A stretch of DNA of 64,000 nt from Pseudomonas citrullilanati (GTDB taxonomy: Bacteria; Pseudomonadota; Gammaproteobacteria; Pseudomonadales; Pseudomonadaceae): NCBI RefSeq assembly GCF_030580855.1, contig NZ_JAUQOP010000001.1:284101-348100 (forward strand), in the 5' to 3' direction. The notes under the pieces were generated by a model. The model saw only the letters and a program-made list of their open reading frames with translations, ran no database searches and was not told the origin of the DNA. Every line of letters begins with the position of its first letter. Within the stretch, counting starts at the first letter, position 1. The translations under genes were made by a program, and so were the position numbers. Shown piece by piece: positions 37,590-58,010 of the stretch.

Positions 37590-38396
37590 GTGGTGATCTT
37601 GACGTTTTCGCCGATGGGGATGACTTCGCGTGTGCTGCTGGCTGCCCTGGCCGCTTTCCTGGCGTTGCCGGCCTCGGCGGCGCAATTGGTGCGGATCGGC
37701 GCGGCGCACTTTCCACCCTACACCGTTCGCCCCGAGAACGGTGCCGACACCGGCCTGTTGCCGCAAATGGTGGAGGCCTTGAATCAATCGCAGGCGGCTT
37801 ATCAGTTCGTCCTGGTCCCGACCTCGATTCCGCGCCGCTTCAACGACTTCAAGCAGGGCCGGGTCGACATGGCGATCTTCGAGAACCCCGACTGGGGTTG
37901 GCAGGGTGTGCCGCATACCGCCGTCGACATGGGCCTGGAAGACGCCGAGGTCTTCGTCGCCCAGCAGCAGCCGGATCGCCGGCAGGATTATTTCGCCGAC
38001 CTGCGGGGCAAGCGCCTGGCGCTGTTTAGCGGTTACCACTATGCCTTCGCCGAATTCAACGCCGACCCCAAGTTCCTCGCCGGCCAGTACAACGCCACCT
38101 TGACGTACTCCCACGACAGCAACCTGCTGATGGTCCTGCGGGGACGGGCCGACATCGCCCTGGTGACCCGCTCGTACCTCAACGATTATGTGCTGCGCAA
38201 CCCCGAGGTCGGGCCGCAATTGCTGGTGTCCGAGCGGATCGACCAGGTCTACCACCATTACGCCCTGATCCGGCCCCAGGCGCCCATCACCGGCGAGGCG
38301 TTCGAGCAACTGTTGCAGACGCTGCGGGACAACGGCCAGTTGCTGAAGATCTTCAAGCCCTACCAGATCGAGCTGGTGCCCACGCACGCCCATTGA
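37590..38396 (+). CDS. Periplasmic solute-binding protein-like (SBP_bac_3), orphan
   Basis: A 268-residue exported protein with a signal peptide ending about ALPASAA and a type-3 solute-binding fold: VRIGAAHFPPYTVRPENG near the N-terminus, FKQGRVDMAIFENPDW and LRGKRLALFSGYHYAF in the hinge region. No permease or ATPase genes are adjacent. Such orphan proteins often act as signalling or binding proteins for amino acids. GTG at 37590 opens the frame; TTG at 37596, eight bases after GGGGAG, and ATG at 37614 are alternatives. Ligand unknown. The pvd genes begin just downstream but no link is shown. Confidence 0.75.
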   Translation: MVILTFSPMGMTSRVLLAALAAFLALPASAAQLVRIGAAHFPPYTVRPENGADTGLLPQMVEALNQSQAAYQFVLVPTSIPRRFNDFKQGRVDMAIFENPDWGWQGVPHTAVDMGLEDAEVFVAQQQPDRRQDYFADLRGKRLALFSGYHYAFAEFNADPKFLAGQYNATLTYSHDSNLLMVLRGRADIALVTRSYLNDYVLRNPEVGPQLLVSERIDQVYHHYALIRPQAPITGEAFEQLLQTLRDNGQLLKIFKPYQIELVPTHAH

Positions 38397-38403
38397 CGGG
38401 CCC

Positions 38404-38427
38404 TAAATTTCCTTTGCCGGCTCACGT
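38404..38427 (+). promoter_or_regulatory. PvdS-dependent iron-starvation box of pvdY-like gene
   Basis: TAAAT, 16 bases, CGT matches the iron-starvation box exactly, preceded by CC. It ends 36 bases before the start codon at 38464. Confidence 0.87.
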
Positions 38428-38463
38428 CCCTCGTTGACTACCGACGACAACGCGAGCCCCTCC

Positions 38464-39477
38464 ATGTCCAACCTAAACCAGCCGATGGCGCTGCCCCTGC
38501 CGGGCGGTCGCCGTCTCGGCGCCGATGAAACCGAACGCCACCTGAGCCTGATGCTCGAAGGCGCACCGCTGATCCGGCTGCGCCTGGAGCGCGGTCCCGA
38601 GTTGCATGTCCATTTGCAGGAAATCCACGACCGCCCCATGGGCCCGGCACTCTGGGCGGCCTGCTACTGGTTGTTTGCCCGTGATGCGGACTGCCGGCGC
38701 CTGGTCTGGCACCTCCAGGAGCGCCCCGGCGAAGCCCTGCTCAGCGGCCTGTTGACCGATGCCGGGCGTGCCGGCGAATACGTCTGCGAGCGCACGATGT
38801 TCTGGCAACTGCCACAGCCCTGGCTCGGGGAGTCGTTCAATGGCAGCTACCCGCAGCAGATGATCATCACCGACGGCCAGCGCCATCCTCGTCGGCCCGT
38901 CAAGCCGCGCGGCGAGGTGTATCGGCGCTTCGATGCGCGACTGGGGGCCTGGGTGTCGTTGCGCACCCTGGAGATCGAGCAGGACCTGGAGCGTTTCAAC
39001 CGTTGGCAGAACAGCCCCCGGGTCGCCAGTTTCTGGCAGGAAGAGGGCAGCCTGGCGCAGCATCGCGAGTACCTGGACAAGCTGGCGGGCGATCCCCGGG
39101 TGCTGACCCTGATCGGTTGTTTCGACGACCAGCCGTTTGCCTATTTCGAGGCCTATTGGGCCAAGGAAGACCGCATTGCGCCGTTCTACGAGGCGGGGAA
39201 CTACGATCGCGGCATCCACATGCTGGTGGGGGAGGAACAGCACCGCGGGCCGCACAAGGTGGCGAGCTGGTTGTCGGCGCTGGTGCACTACCTGTTCCTC
39301 GACGACCCGCGCACCCAGCGCGTGGTGGCCGAGCCCCGGGCCGACAACGCACGGATGATCGGGCATTTGCACAACCAGTGTTTCCACTGCGAAAAGGAAT
39401 TCGATTTCCCGCACAAGCGCGCGGCGTTGATGATCCTCGGGCGGGAGCGGTTTTTTGACCGGTGTTCGTTGATGTAG
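38464..39477 (+). CDS. pvdY: Siderophore N-acetyltransferase, N5-hydroxyornithine acetylase-like
   Basis: A 337-residue acyltransferase of the IucB/RhbD siderophore family (GNAT fold, Acetyltransf_8). The C-terminal half has the family segments YFEAYWAKEDRIAPFYEAG, GIHMLVGEEQHRGPHK and RVVAEPRADNARMIG, which form the acetyl-CoA site. The N-terminal half is family-specific. Related PvdYII of type II P. aeruginosa acetylates N5-hydroxyornithine for pyoverdine. A perfect iron-starvation box precedes it, so PvdS should transcribe it. This suggests the strain's pyoverdine contains acetyl-hydroxyornithine. The start at 38464 is preferred to an ATG at 38434 next to the promoter. Confidence 0.78.
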   Translation: MSNLNQPMALPLPGGRRLGADETERHLSLMLEGAPLIRLRLERGPELHVHLQEIHDRPMGPALWAACYWLFARDADCRRLVWHLQERPGEALLSGLLTDAGRAGEYVCERTMFWQLPQPWLGESFNGSYPQQMIITDGQRHPRRPVKPRGEVYRRFDARLGAWVSLRTLEIEQDLERFNRWQNSPRVASFWQEEGSLAQHREYLDKLAGDPRVLTLIGCFDDQPFAYFEAYWAKEDRIAPFYEAGNYDRGIHMLVGEEQHRGPHKVASWLSALVHYLFLDDPRTQRVVAEPRADNARMIGHLHNQCFHCEKEFDFPHKRAALMILGRERFFDRCSLM

Positions 39478-39490
39478 GACTTCGTGCGCG

Positions 39491-39528
39491 GCGAGCCTGG
39501 CAGTTCCAGCGCTGACTGCCGGGCTCGC
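39491..39528. terminator. Stem-loop between convergent pvdY-like and pvdS genes
   Basis: GCGAGCCTGGCAG pairs with CTGCCGGGCTCGC (13 base pairs with one T-G wobble). The right arm resembles a degenerate REP. It is well placed as a bidirectional terminator but lacks a T-tract. Confidence 0.55.
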
Positions 39529-39556
39529 GAAAGCGGTAGCTGATCCAGCGCAGTAC

Positions 39557-40105
39557 CTAACGCCGGGCGTAGGTATCCCCGCGCACCCCGGACACCTTGC
39601 GGCAATGCACCAGGGCGTCGCGGATCATGAAGTTCACCAGGGTCGGCGAGACGCCCAATTCCTTGGCGATGTCTTTTTGCGGCACGCCGTGCAGGCGGTA
39701 CATCTCGAAGGCATAGCGGGTTCGGCTGGGCAGTTCGGTCAGCGCGTCGGCGATGTGTTCCAGGGTGGAGAAGTTGATGTGGGAAGTTTCCGGCGAAGCG
39801 CCCTGGATCACCACGTTCAACCCTTCCTCTTCCGGCCCGGCGTATTTCTGCTCCAGCGCCTGCTTGCGGTAATGGTCGATCGCCAGGTTGCGCACGATCT
39901 GGAACAGGTAGCTGAGCTGGGCCTTGAACGACGACGTGATCTGCGGCGCCGATTGCAGTCGGAAGAACGCATCCTGCACCACGTCTTCCGCGCGCGACCG
40001 GCACCCGGTGATACGCGCTGCAATCTTGACCAGAATCAAGCGGTTATCGACGAACGCCTGAAGTAACGGTGACTCACACCTGCTTGTGGATACTTGTTCC
40101 GTCAT
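39557..40105 (-). CDS. pvdS: ECF sigma factor PvdS
   Basis: A 182-residue ECF sigma factor that directs transcription of pyoverdine genes under iron limitation. Region 2 (ILVKIAARITGCRSRAEDVV, LSYLFQIVRNLAIDHYRK) and region 4 (QKDIAKELGVSPTLVNFMI) are nearly identical to recalled P. aeruginosa PvdS. The ATG at 40105 has AAGGTG upstream; an upstream GTG at 40114 is rejected. Activity in P. aeruginosa is held by anti-sigma FpvR and released by FpvA signalling; those genes are not in this window. A Fur box lies upstream, and the four iron-starvation boxes here are its likely targets. Confidence 0.95.
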   Translation of the reverse strand: MTEQVSTSRCESPLLQAFVDNRLILVKIAARITGCRSRAEDVVQDAFFRLQSAPQITSSFKAQLSYLFQIVRNLAIDHYRKQALEQKYAGPEEEGLNVVIQGASPETSHINFSTLEHIADALTELPSRTRYAFEMYRLHGVPQKDIAKELGVSPTLVNFMIRDALVHCRKVSGVRGDTYARR

Positions 40106-40183
40106 GGAATTCACCTTGCTGCAAAAAGTTAGCAGGACGACTGATCTTTCCGACCTGTCCTACGCATCGAGCGCCAAATTAGG

Positions 40184-40202
40184 CTTAATGATAATTATTG
40201 TC
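40184..40202 (-). promoter_or_regulatory. Fur box upstream of pvdS
   Basis: The 19-base site CTTAATGATAATTATTGTC matches the Fur consensus at 15 of 19 positions by hand count. It lies 79 bases upstream of the pvdS start in AT-rich DNA, as expected for iron repression of pvdS. Confidence 0.82.
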
Positions 40203-40310
40203 AATTGAGAAAAAGAATTATTGCAGAGTGTGAGTCCAGCCCTTGAAGCGCGACCCATTGCCGCAGCCAGTTCGTGCCCCCGACGGGGCGAGTGCAAGCG
40301 ACCGGCCGAC

Positions 40311-40334
40311 TAATTCTTTGCCAGTGGCATCCGT
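40311..40334 (+). promoter_or_regulatory. PvdS-dependent iron-starvation box of pvdL
   Basis: TAATT, 16 bases, CGT has one mismatch to TAAAT-N16-CGT. It ends 61 bases before the pvdL start. Confidence 0.75.
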
Positions 40335-40395
40335 TCCCTTGGTTGGATGGAACACCCGATACCACTCGCAAGCCGAATTTCAGGCAGGAAACCTC

Positions 40396-53376
<12,981 letters not shown>

Positions 53377-53399
53377 TTTTGCGGCGTCTATCAAGGCCT

Positions 53400-53494
53400 C
53401 ATCGCGGGCAAGCCTTGCTCCCACAGCGATCAGCTGTGAACAGAACATTTGTGTTCGGGCATCAACCCTGTGGGAGCAAGGCTTGCCCGCGATG
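53400..53494. repeat. REPIN with perfect 27-base inverted arms after pvdL
   Basis: The arms at 53400-53426 and 53468-53494 (beginning CATCGCGGGCAAGCC) are exact reverse complements with a 41-base loop. Sequence type differs slightly from the GCTCGCGAA class elsewhere (GCCCGCGATG). It may also terminate pvdL transcription. Confidence 0.9.
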
Positions 53495-53591
53495 GGGGCC
53501 GCACAGGTACAGCTGGCTCAAAGGTTGACTGCTCCGCCTGCACGGCTCAGTCTCCCCAAGGCTTTTTCCAGACACAACAAGGAGGTCACCG

Positions 53592-54398
53592 ATGCCCTTT
53601 GCAACCGTTGACGGACAACCGCTTCATTACCTGGACCGGGGCCATGGCCCGGTGGTGCTGCTGGGCAGCAGCTATTTGTGGGACCACACCATGTGGGCGC
53701 CACAGATCGAGGCGTTGTCCCGGCACTACCGGGTCGTCGCCCTGGACCTGTGGGGCCACGGCCAGTCCGGGCGCATGCCCGAGGGCATGGCGTCGCTGGA
53801 TGACCTGGCTCGCCAGGCACTGGCGTTGCTGGACCACCTGCACATTGACTGCTTCGACCTGGTGGGCTTGTCGGTGGGCGGGATGTGGGGCGCGCGGTTG
53901 GCGCTGGCGGCGCCGCAGCGGGTCAGGAAGCTGGTGCTGATGGACACCTACGTGGGCGTCGAGCCGGAGCCGACCCGCCAGTATTACTTCTCGCTGTTCG
54001 ACAAGATCGAGGCCAGCGGCAGCATTCCCGAAGCGCTGCTGGACATCATCGTGCCGATCTTCTTCCGGCCGGGCATCGATCCGCAATCCTCGCTGTACCA
54101 ACAGTTTCGCGCGAGCCTGGCGGCGCTGCCGACCGAGCGCCTGCGCGACAGCATCGCGCCGCTGGGCCGGATCATTTTCGGCCGCGACGACATCCTCCCG
54201 CGCCTGGGCGAACTGGACGCCGGGCGCACCCTGGTGATGTGCGGCGACCAGGACAAGCCACGGCCCCCGTCCGAAGCGCTGGAGATGGCCGAGCGGATCG
54301 GTTGCCCCCACGTGCTGGTCCCGGAGGCGGGGCATATCTCCAACCTGGAAAACCCGGGCTTCGTGACGCAGGCGCTGCTGGAGTTCCTGCCTGGCTGA
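53592..54398 (+). CDS. Alpha/beta-hydrolase in pyoverdine region
   Basis: A 268-residue alpha/beta-hydrolase with nucleophile Ser in VGLSVGGMWG near residue 94, oxyanion segment GSSYLWDHTMW, acid near MCGDQDKPRP and catalytic His in EAGHISNLENP near 249. It has an excellent ribosome site (AAGGAGG). It is not the type II thioesterase PvdG, which has different N-terminal motifs. It lies just after pvdL, separated by a REPIN, and no iron-starvation box was found. Substrate unknown; a pyoverdine role is not shown. Confidence 0.82.
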   Translation: MPFATVDGQPLHYLDRGHGPVVLLGSSYLWDHTMWAPQIEALSRHYRVVALDLWGHGQSGRMPEGMASLDDLARQALALLDHLHIDCFDLVGLSVGGMWGARLALAAPQRVRKLVLMDTYVGVEPEPTRQYYFSLFDKIEASGSIPEALLDIIVPIFFRPGIDPQSSLYQQFRASLAALPTERLRDSIAPLGRIIFGRDDILPRLGELDAGRTLVMCGDQDKPRPPSEALEMAERIGCPHVLVPEAGHISNLENPGFVTQALLEFLPG

Positions 54399-54407
54399 CG
54401 TTCGGCA

Positions 54408-54480
54408 TTCGCGAGCAGGCTCGCTCCCACAACAGTTCGGTGTTCACCGGCCAGGGTGTGGGAGCGGGCCTGCTCGCGAA
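54408..54480. repeat. REPIN between hydrolase and dsbG
   Basis: TTCGCGAGCAGGCTCGCTCC and its near-complement GGAGCGGGCCTGCTCGCGAA form inverted REP units around a 27-base loop, between convergent genes. Confidence 0.87.
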
Positions 54481-54499
54481 GAGGCCCGCCCAGTCGACA

Positions 54500-55267
54500 T
54501 CATTTCGGCCCGAGAATCTTCACCAACTTGTCCGGCGACGGCGCGCCTTGCTGCTGTTGCAGCTCGCCCTGGTCATCCAGGTAGAAAATCGCCGGGGTCG
54601 CGGTCAGTTCCAGTTCGTCCATCAGCTGCTGGTTGGCGTCGATTTTGGCCTGGATCGCCGCCGGGATGTCCTTGAGGGGCTTGAGGGCGCTGCCCTTGCC
54701 GGCCTTCTCGTGGGTTTCCAGGGCTTTCTCCGGGTCCTTGGCGGCCAGCAATGCCGCGGTTTTCCCCGGGCTGTCCTCGCGGATGATGCCTACCATGATG
54801 TGCCGCAATTGCACCTTGCCGGCCTTGACCCAGGGCCGCGCCTGTTCCCAGAACATGTTGCAGTACGGGCAGTTCGGGTCGCTGAACAGGTACACCGTGC
54901 GCGGCGCGTCCGGGCTGCCGTCGGCGATCCAGTGGCTGGCGGCCATCTTCGCCCACATGGCCTTGGCCATCGGCGCGTAGACCAGTTTTTGCAGCGGTTC
55001 CACGCTCAGGTCCTTGCCATCGGCGTCGTACAGGTTGCCCAGCAGCACATGCTGGCCGTCCGGCGTCAAATACAGCGCCATGCCGCGGTTCTGGTATTGC
55101 GCCGCGTAACCGCGCAGGCCATCCGGCGCCTCGAAGGTGCCGACGATCTTCGCGCCCTTGGCTTCGATCTTCTTGATCGCCGCAGGCAGCTCTTCGGCCT
55201 GGAGCAGCGGCGCCTGCAACAAGGCGGCGGTGAAGCCCAGGGTCAGCAGGTGGCGGAGGCGGGGCAT
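54500..55267 (-). CDS. dsbG: Periplasmic disulfide isomerase DsbG
   Basis: A 255-residue exported thiol-disulfide protein. A signal peptide ends near LLQA, then a dimerisation domain (IKKIEAKGAKIVGTFEAPDG) and a thioredoxin domain with active site CPYC (FSDPNCPYCNMFW near residue 130) and cis-Pro in LTATPAIFYL. DsbG protects single cysteines from oxidation and is kept reduced by DsbD. It overlaps the upstream TlpA-like gene by 25 bases, making a dsbD-tlpA-dsbG operon. In P. aeruginosa the same block is PA2476-PA2478. Confidence 0.9.
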   Translation of the reverse strand: MPRLRHLLTLGFTAALLQAPLLQAEELPAAIKKIEAKGAKIVGTFEAPDGLRGYAAQYQNRGMALYLTPDGQHVLLGNLYDADGKDLSVEPLQKLVYAPMAKAMWAKMAASHWIADGSPDAPRTVYLFSDPNCPYCNMFWEQARPWVKAGKVQLRHIMVGIIREDSPGKTAALLAAKDPEKALETHEKAGKGSALKPLKDIPAAIQAKIDANQQLMDELELTATPAIFYLDDQGELQQQQGAPSPDKLVKILGPK

Positions 55268-56112
55268 GGGGATTTCCTTGTGGCAGGGTGGGGCGCCACG
55301 GACGAACCCGGCGCTTCGAAGTTTTCCAGGGCGCGGGCCAGGCTCGCTTCCGACAATTCCCCCAGGTGACTGCCCAGCAGGCGACCGTCGGCGCTGTAGA
55401 ACAGGGTCGTCGGCAGCGCCATGGAGCCCACGGCCTGGCCGAGGCGACCGCTGCCGTCGAACAACACGTTGTCCAGGCTCAAGCCCTGGGTGGCGAGGTA
55501 GGTGCTGACGCTCTGCATGCTTTCGGCCTGGTTGACGAACAGGAACGTCAAGTCCGGCCGCTGCTGCTGGGCTTCTTCCAGCACCGGCATTTCACGCCGG
55601 CAGGGCGGGCACCAGGTGGCCCAGAGGTTGATCACCAGGGGGCCGCCCTGGTAGTCGGTGAGCTTGACGGTCTGCCCGTCGGCGGTGCGCAGGTCGATGT
55701 CCGGCAACCGCGTGCCTTGTTCATAGATCGTCAGCGACAGCGACGCCACCAGCCAGAACAGCAAGCCACTGCCGACACCGAACCCCAATGGCCGGCGCAG
55801 GGCCGGGCGACGGCGGGCCCACAGCAACGCGCCGATCGACACCGCGACGATCCCCGGCCAGGCCAGGAAACCGCCATCGCGCAGGTCGACGACTTGCCAG
55901 GCATCGTCCTGGTAATGGCTCCAGTAGGCGATGACGAAGCCGACCCGCGCGGCCAGCAGCCCCAGCAAAAACAGCACGAACAGCACCGACTCGGGGTTCT
56001 CGCCACCGCGCTTGGCCACCCGCCAGCCGACAAACGTCGCCAGCGCCAGGGCGCTGATCAACAGCAGGTGGTTAAGGGCGATGGCGAAGGTGCCGAGGGT
56101 GAGTGTCAGCAT
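55243..56112 (-). CDS. TlpA/DsbE-like thioredoxin with multi-spanning Lgt-like membrane domain
   Basis: A 289-residue membrane protein. The N-terminal 135 residues hold about four hydrophobic helices, with a segment LLAARVGFVIAYWSHYQDD and RDGGFLAWPGIV that recalls prolipoprotein diacylglyceryl transferase (Lgt) but lacks its catalytic histidine. The C-terminal thioredoxin domain has LWATWCPPCRREM and SMALPTTLFYS. It should reduce periplasmic disulfides or relay electrons from DsbD. It starts within the dsbD stop codon (TGATG) and overlaps dsbG, so it is translationally coupled to both. Confidence 0.82.
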   Translation of the reverse strand: MLTLTLGTFAIALNHLLLISALALATFVGWRVAKRGGENPESVLFVLFLLGLLAARVGFVIAYWSHYQDDAWQVVDLRDGGFLAWPGIVAVSIGALLWARRRPALRRPLGFGVGSGLLFWLVASLSLTIYEQGTRLPDIDLRTADGQTVKLTDYQGGPLVINLWATWCPPCRREMPVLEEAQQQRPDLTFLFVNQAESMQSVSTYLATQGLSLDNVLFDGSGRLGQAVGSMALPTTLFYSADGRLLGSHLGELSEASLARALENFEAPGSSVAPHPATRKSPCPASATC

Positions 56113-57839
56113 CAGCGTGCGTCCCGGGTGGTGTTCCAGCGCGCCAGGAACGCCTTGGCGTCGACTTCCCCGGTGATCCGCTGGCTGCGGCGCTCTTCGC
56201 CGTCGGCGCCGATCCACAACAGGCTCGGTGGCCCGGGCACCTGGTAGCGGCCCAGCAACGCACGGCTGGCGGCATTGTCAGCGGTGACGTCCAGGCGCAG
56301 CAGGCGCACGCCCTTCAGGGCGTCCTGCACTTCGGTGCGGCCGAACACCTGTTTTTCCATGATCTTGCAGGACACGCACCAGTCGGCGTAGTAGTCCAGC
56401 AGCACCCACTGGCCCTGGGCCTTGGCCTCGTCCAACTGCTGTTGCAGGGCGGCGGGCTCGCTGACCGTGACGAAGGCGTCATGGGCGTCGACGGCCGAAC
56501 TGCCCGACGCGGCGCTGTAGACCTTGAGCGGCTGGAAGAAATCATCGCCACCGCCGGCCGCACCCACCACCAGGACGCTGCCCCACAGGCCAAACAGCAG
56601 CGATGCGCTGCCGCAGGCATAGGCGGCGTGGCCGAACCCTTCGGTCTGGCGCCAGGCGCTGTAGGCGGCGATCAACAGCAGCGCGCCCCACAGCCCGATC
56701 CACAGCGAGCCATCGATCACCGGGCGAATCATCAACAATGCCGTGCCCAGGAACAGGAAGCCGAACAGGCCCTTGAGCAGATTCATCCAGGCGCCGGGCT
56801 TGGGCAGGAAGCGATTGCCCACGGTCACCAGCAGCAACAGCGGCAGGCCGATGCCCAGGCCCATGGCGAACAGGATCAGCCCGCCGTGCAGCGCATTGCC
56901 GCCCTGGGCGATGTACAACAGCGCGCCGGCCAGTGGCGCGGTCATGCATGGCCCCACCAACAGGCCGGACAGCGCGCCGAGGATGCCGGCACCCACCAGG
57001 CTGCCACCGCGGCGCTCGCGCCCGGCGTTCTCCAGGCGGTCGCGCAGGGCGGCCGGCAACTGCAACTCGAAGAAGCCGAACATCGGCAGCGCCAGCAGCA
57101 CGAAGATGGCCGCGAACGTGCCCAGCAACCACGGTTGCTGCAGCAGTGCCTGGAGGTTGGCGCCCAGCAGCGCGGCCAACACACCCATGGCGGCGTACAC
57201 CAGGGCCATGCTGATCACGTAGCTGCCGGCCAGCGCCAGGCCGCGCCGCGCTCCGGCGCCGCTGCCCACCACCAGGCCCGCCAGGATCGGCAGCATCGGC
57301 AGGGAGCAAGGGGTGAACGCCAGCAACAGGCCCAGGCCGAAGAACACCAGCAGGCTCCAGCCCAAGGCTCGTTGTTGCAGGCCGCTGGCCAGGGCCTGGT
57401 CCGGCGCCTGGCCGCTGGCAGCGGCAGGTGCGGCACCGCCCAGGTCGACGATTTGCGTCTGGGGCGGATAGCACAGGCCTGCGTCGGCACAACCCTGGAA
57501 GCCGACCTTGACCTTGCCGGTGGCGCCGGCCGGGATCTTCAGTTCCAACGCCTGGCGATAGACCTGCTGGTCGCCGAAGAACTCGTCGCTGTGGGCCTCG
57601 CCCTCCGGCAACCGGGGCTTCTGCGCCTCGGCCAGGCCATCGAACCTGAGCCGCTGGCGATACAGGTAGTAGCCATCGGCAATCTGCCAGAACAGCTGCG
57701 TCTCGCCGGAGTCCAGGCGTTCGGAAGTGAACACGAAGGCCTTTTCCACCGGCAGGAAATCGGGTTTGGTTTCGAAGGGATTGGCGGCCTGGGCCAGGCC
57801 CGAAATCAGCAGCAGCCACAGCAAAAACAATCGACGCAT
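56112..57839 (-). CDS. dsbD: Thiol:disulfide interchange protein DsbD
   Basis: A 575-residue inner-membrane electron transporter that passes reducing power from cytoplasmic thioredoxin to periplasmic proteins. It has a signal peptide, an N-terminal immunoglobulin-like domain with the cysteine pair in GCADAGLCYPP, an eight-helix core with TPCSLPM and GPCMTAPL cysteines, and a C-terminal thioredoxin domain with ADWCVSCKIM. All six redox cysteines are present. The ATG at 57839 starts the signal peptide; upstream frame is not coding. First gene of the dsbD-tlpA-dsbG operon, with a tandem OmpR-type box upstream. Confidence 0.93.
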   Translation of the reverse strand: MRRLFLLWLLLISGLAQAANPFETKPDFLPVEKAFVFTSERLDSGETQLFWQIADGYYLYRQRLRFDGLAEAQKPRLPEGEAHSDEFFGDQQVYRQALELKIPAGATGKVKVGFQGCADAGLCYPPQTQIVDLGGAAPAAASGQAPDQALASGLQQRALGWSLLVFFGLGLLLAFTPCSLPMLPILAGLVVGSGAGARRGLALAGSYVISMALVYAAMGVLAALLGANLQALLQQPWLLGTFAAIFVLLALPMFGFFELQLPAALRDRLENAGRERRGGSLVGAGILGALSGLLVGPCMTAPLAGALLYIAQGGNALHGGLILFAMGLGIGLPLLLLVTVGNRFLPKPGAWMNLLKGLFGFLFLGTALLMIRPVIDGSLWIGLWGALLLIAAYSAWRQTEGFGHAAYACGSASLLFGLWGSVLVVGAAGGGDDFFQPLKVYSAASGSSAVDAHDAFVTVSEPAALQQQLDEAKAQGQWVLLDYYADWCVSCKIMEKQVFGRTEVQDALKGVRLLRLDVTADNAASRALLGRYQVPGPPSLLWIGADGEERRSQRITGEVDAKAFLARWNTTRDAR

Positions 57840-57886
57840 GGATAAAGCCTTAGAACGAAGCAAGTGGAACGCACAATGGCGACTGG

Positions 57887-57907
57887 CGATTAACCGTCGA
57901 TTAACCG
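57887..57907. promoter_or_regulatory. Direct-repeat operator, probable DsbR site
   Basis: CGATTAACCG occurs twice with an 11-base period, as OmpR-family proteins bind. It contains TTA-N8-TTAA, which matches the DsbR consensus as I remember it. It lies between divergent dsbD and dsbR. Confidence 0.65.
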
Positions 57908-58010
57908 GTGGCACCCGGGCAGCGATGATCGCCCAAACCGGGCGGACTCGTCGCATAATGTCGGCTTAATCGGCCGGCGGCCTAATGTACCTTTTTCCAC
58001 GAGGCTTACC

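Noticed and set aside
53592..54398. Identification as the pyoverdine thioesterase PvdG
   Set aside because: The N-terminal motifs and nucleophile context (VGLSVGG) differ from type II thioesterases.
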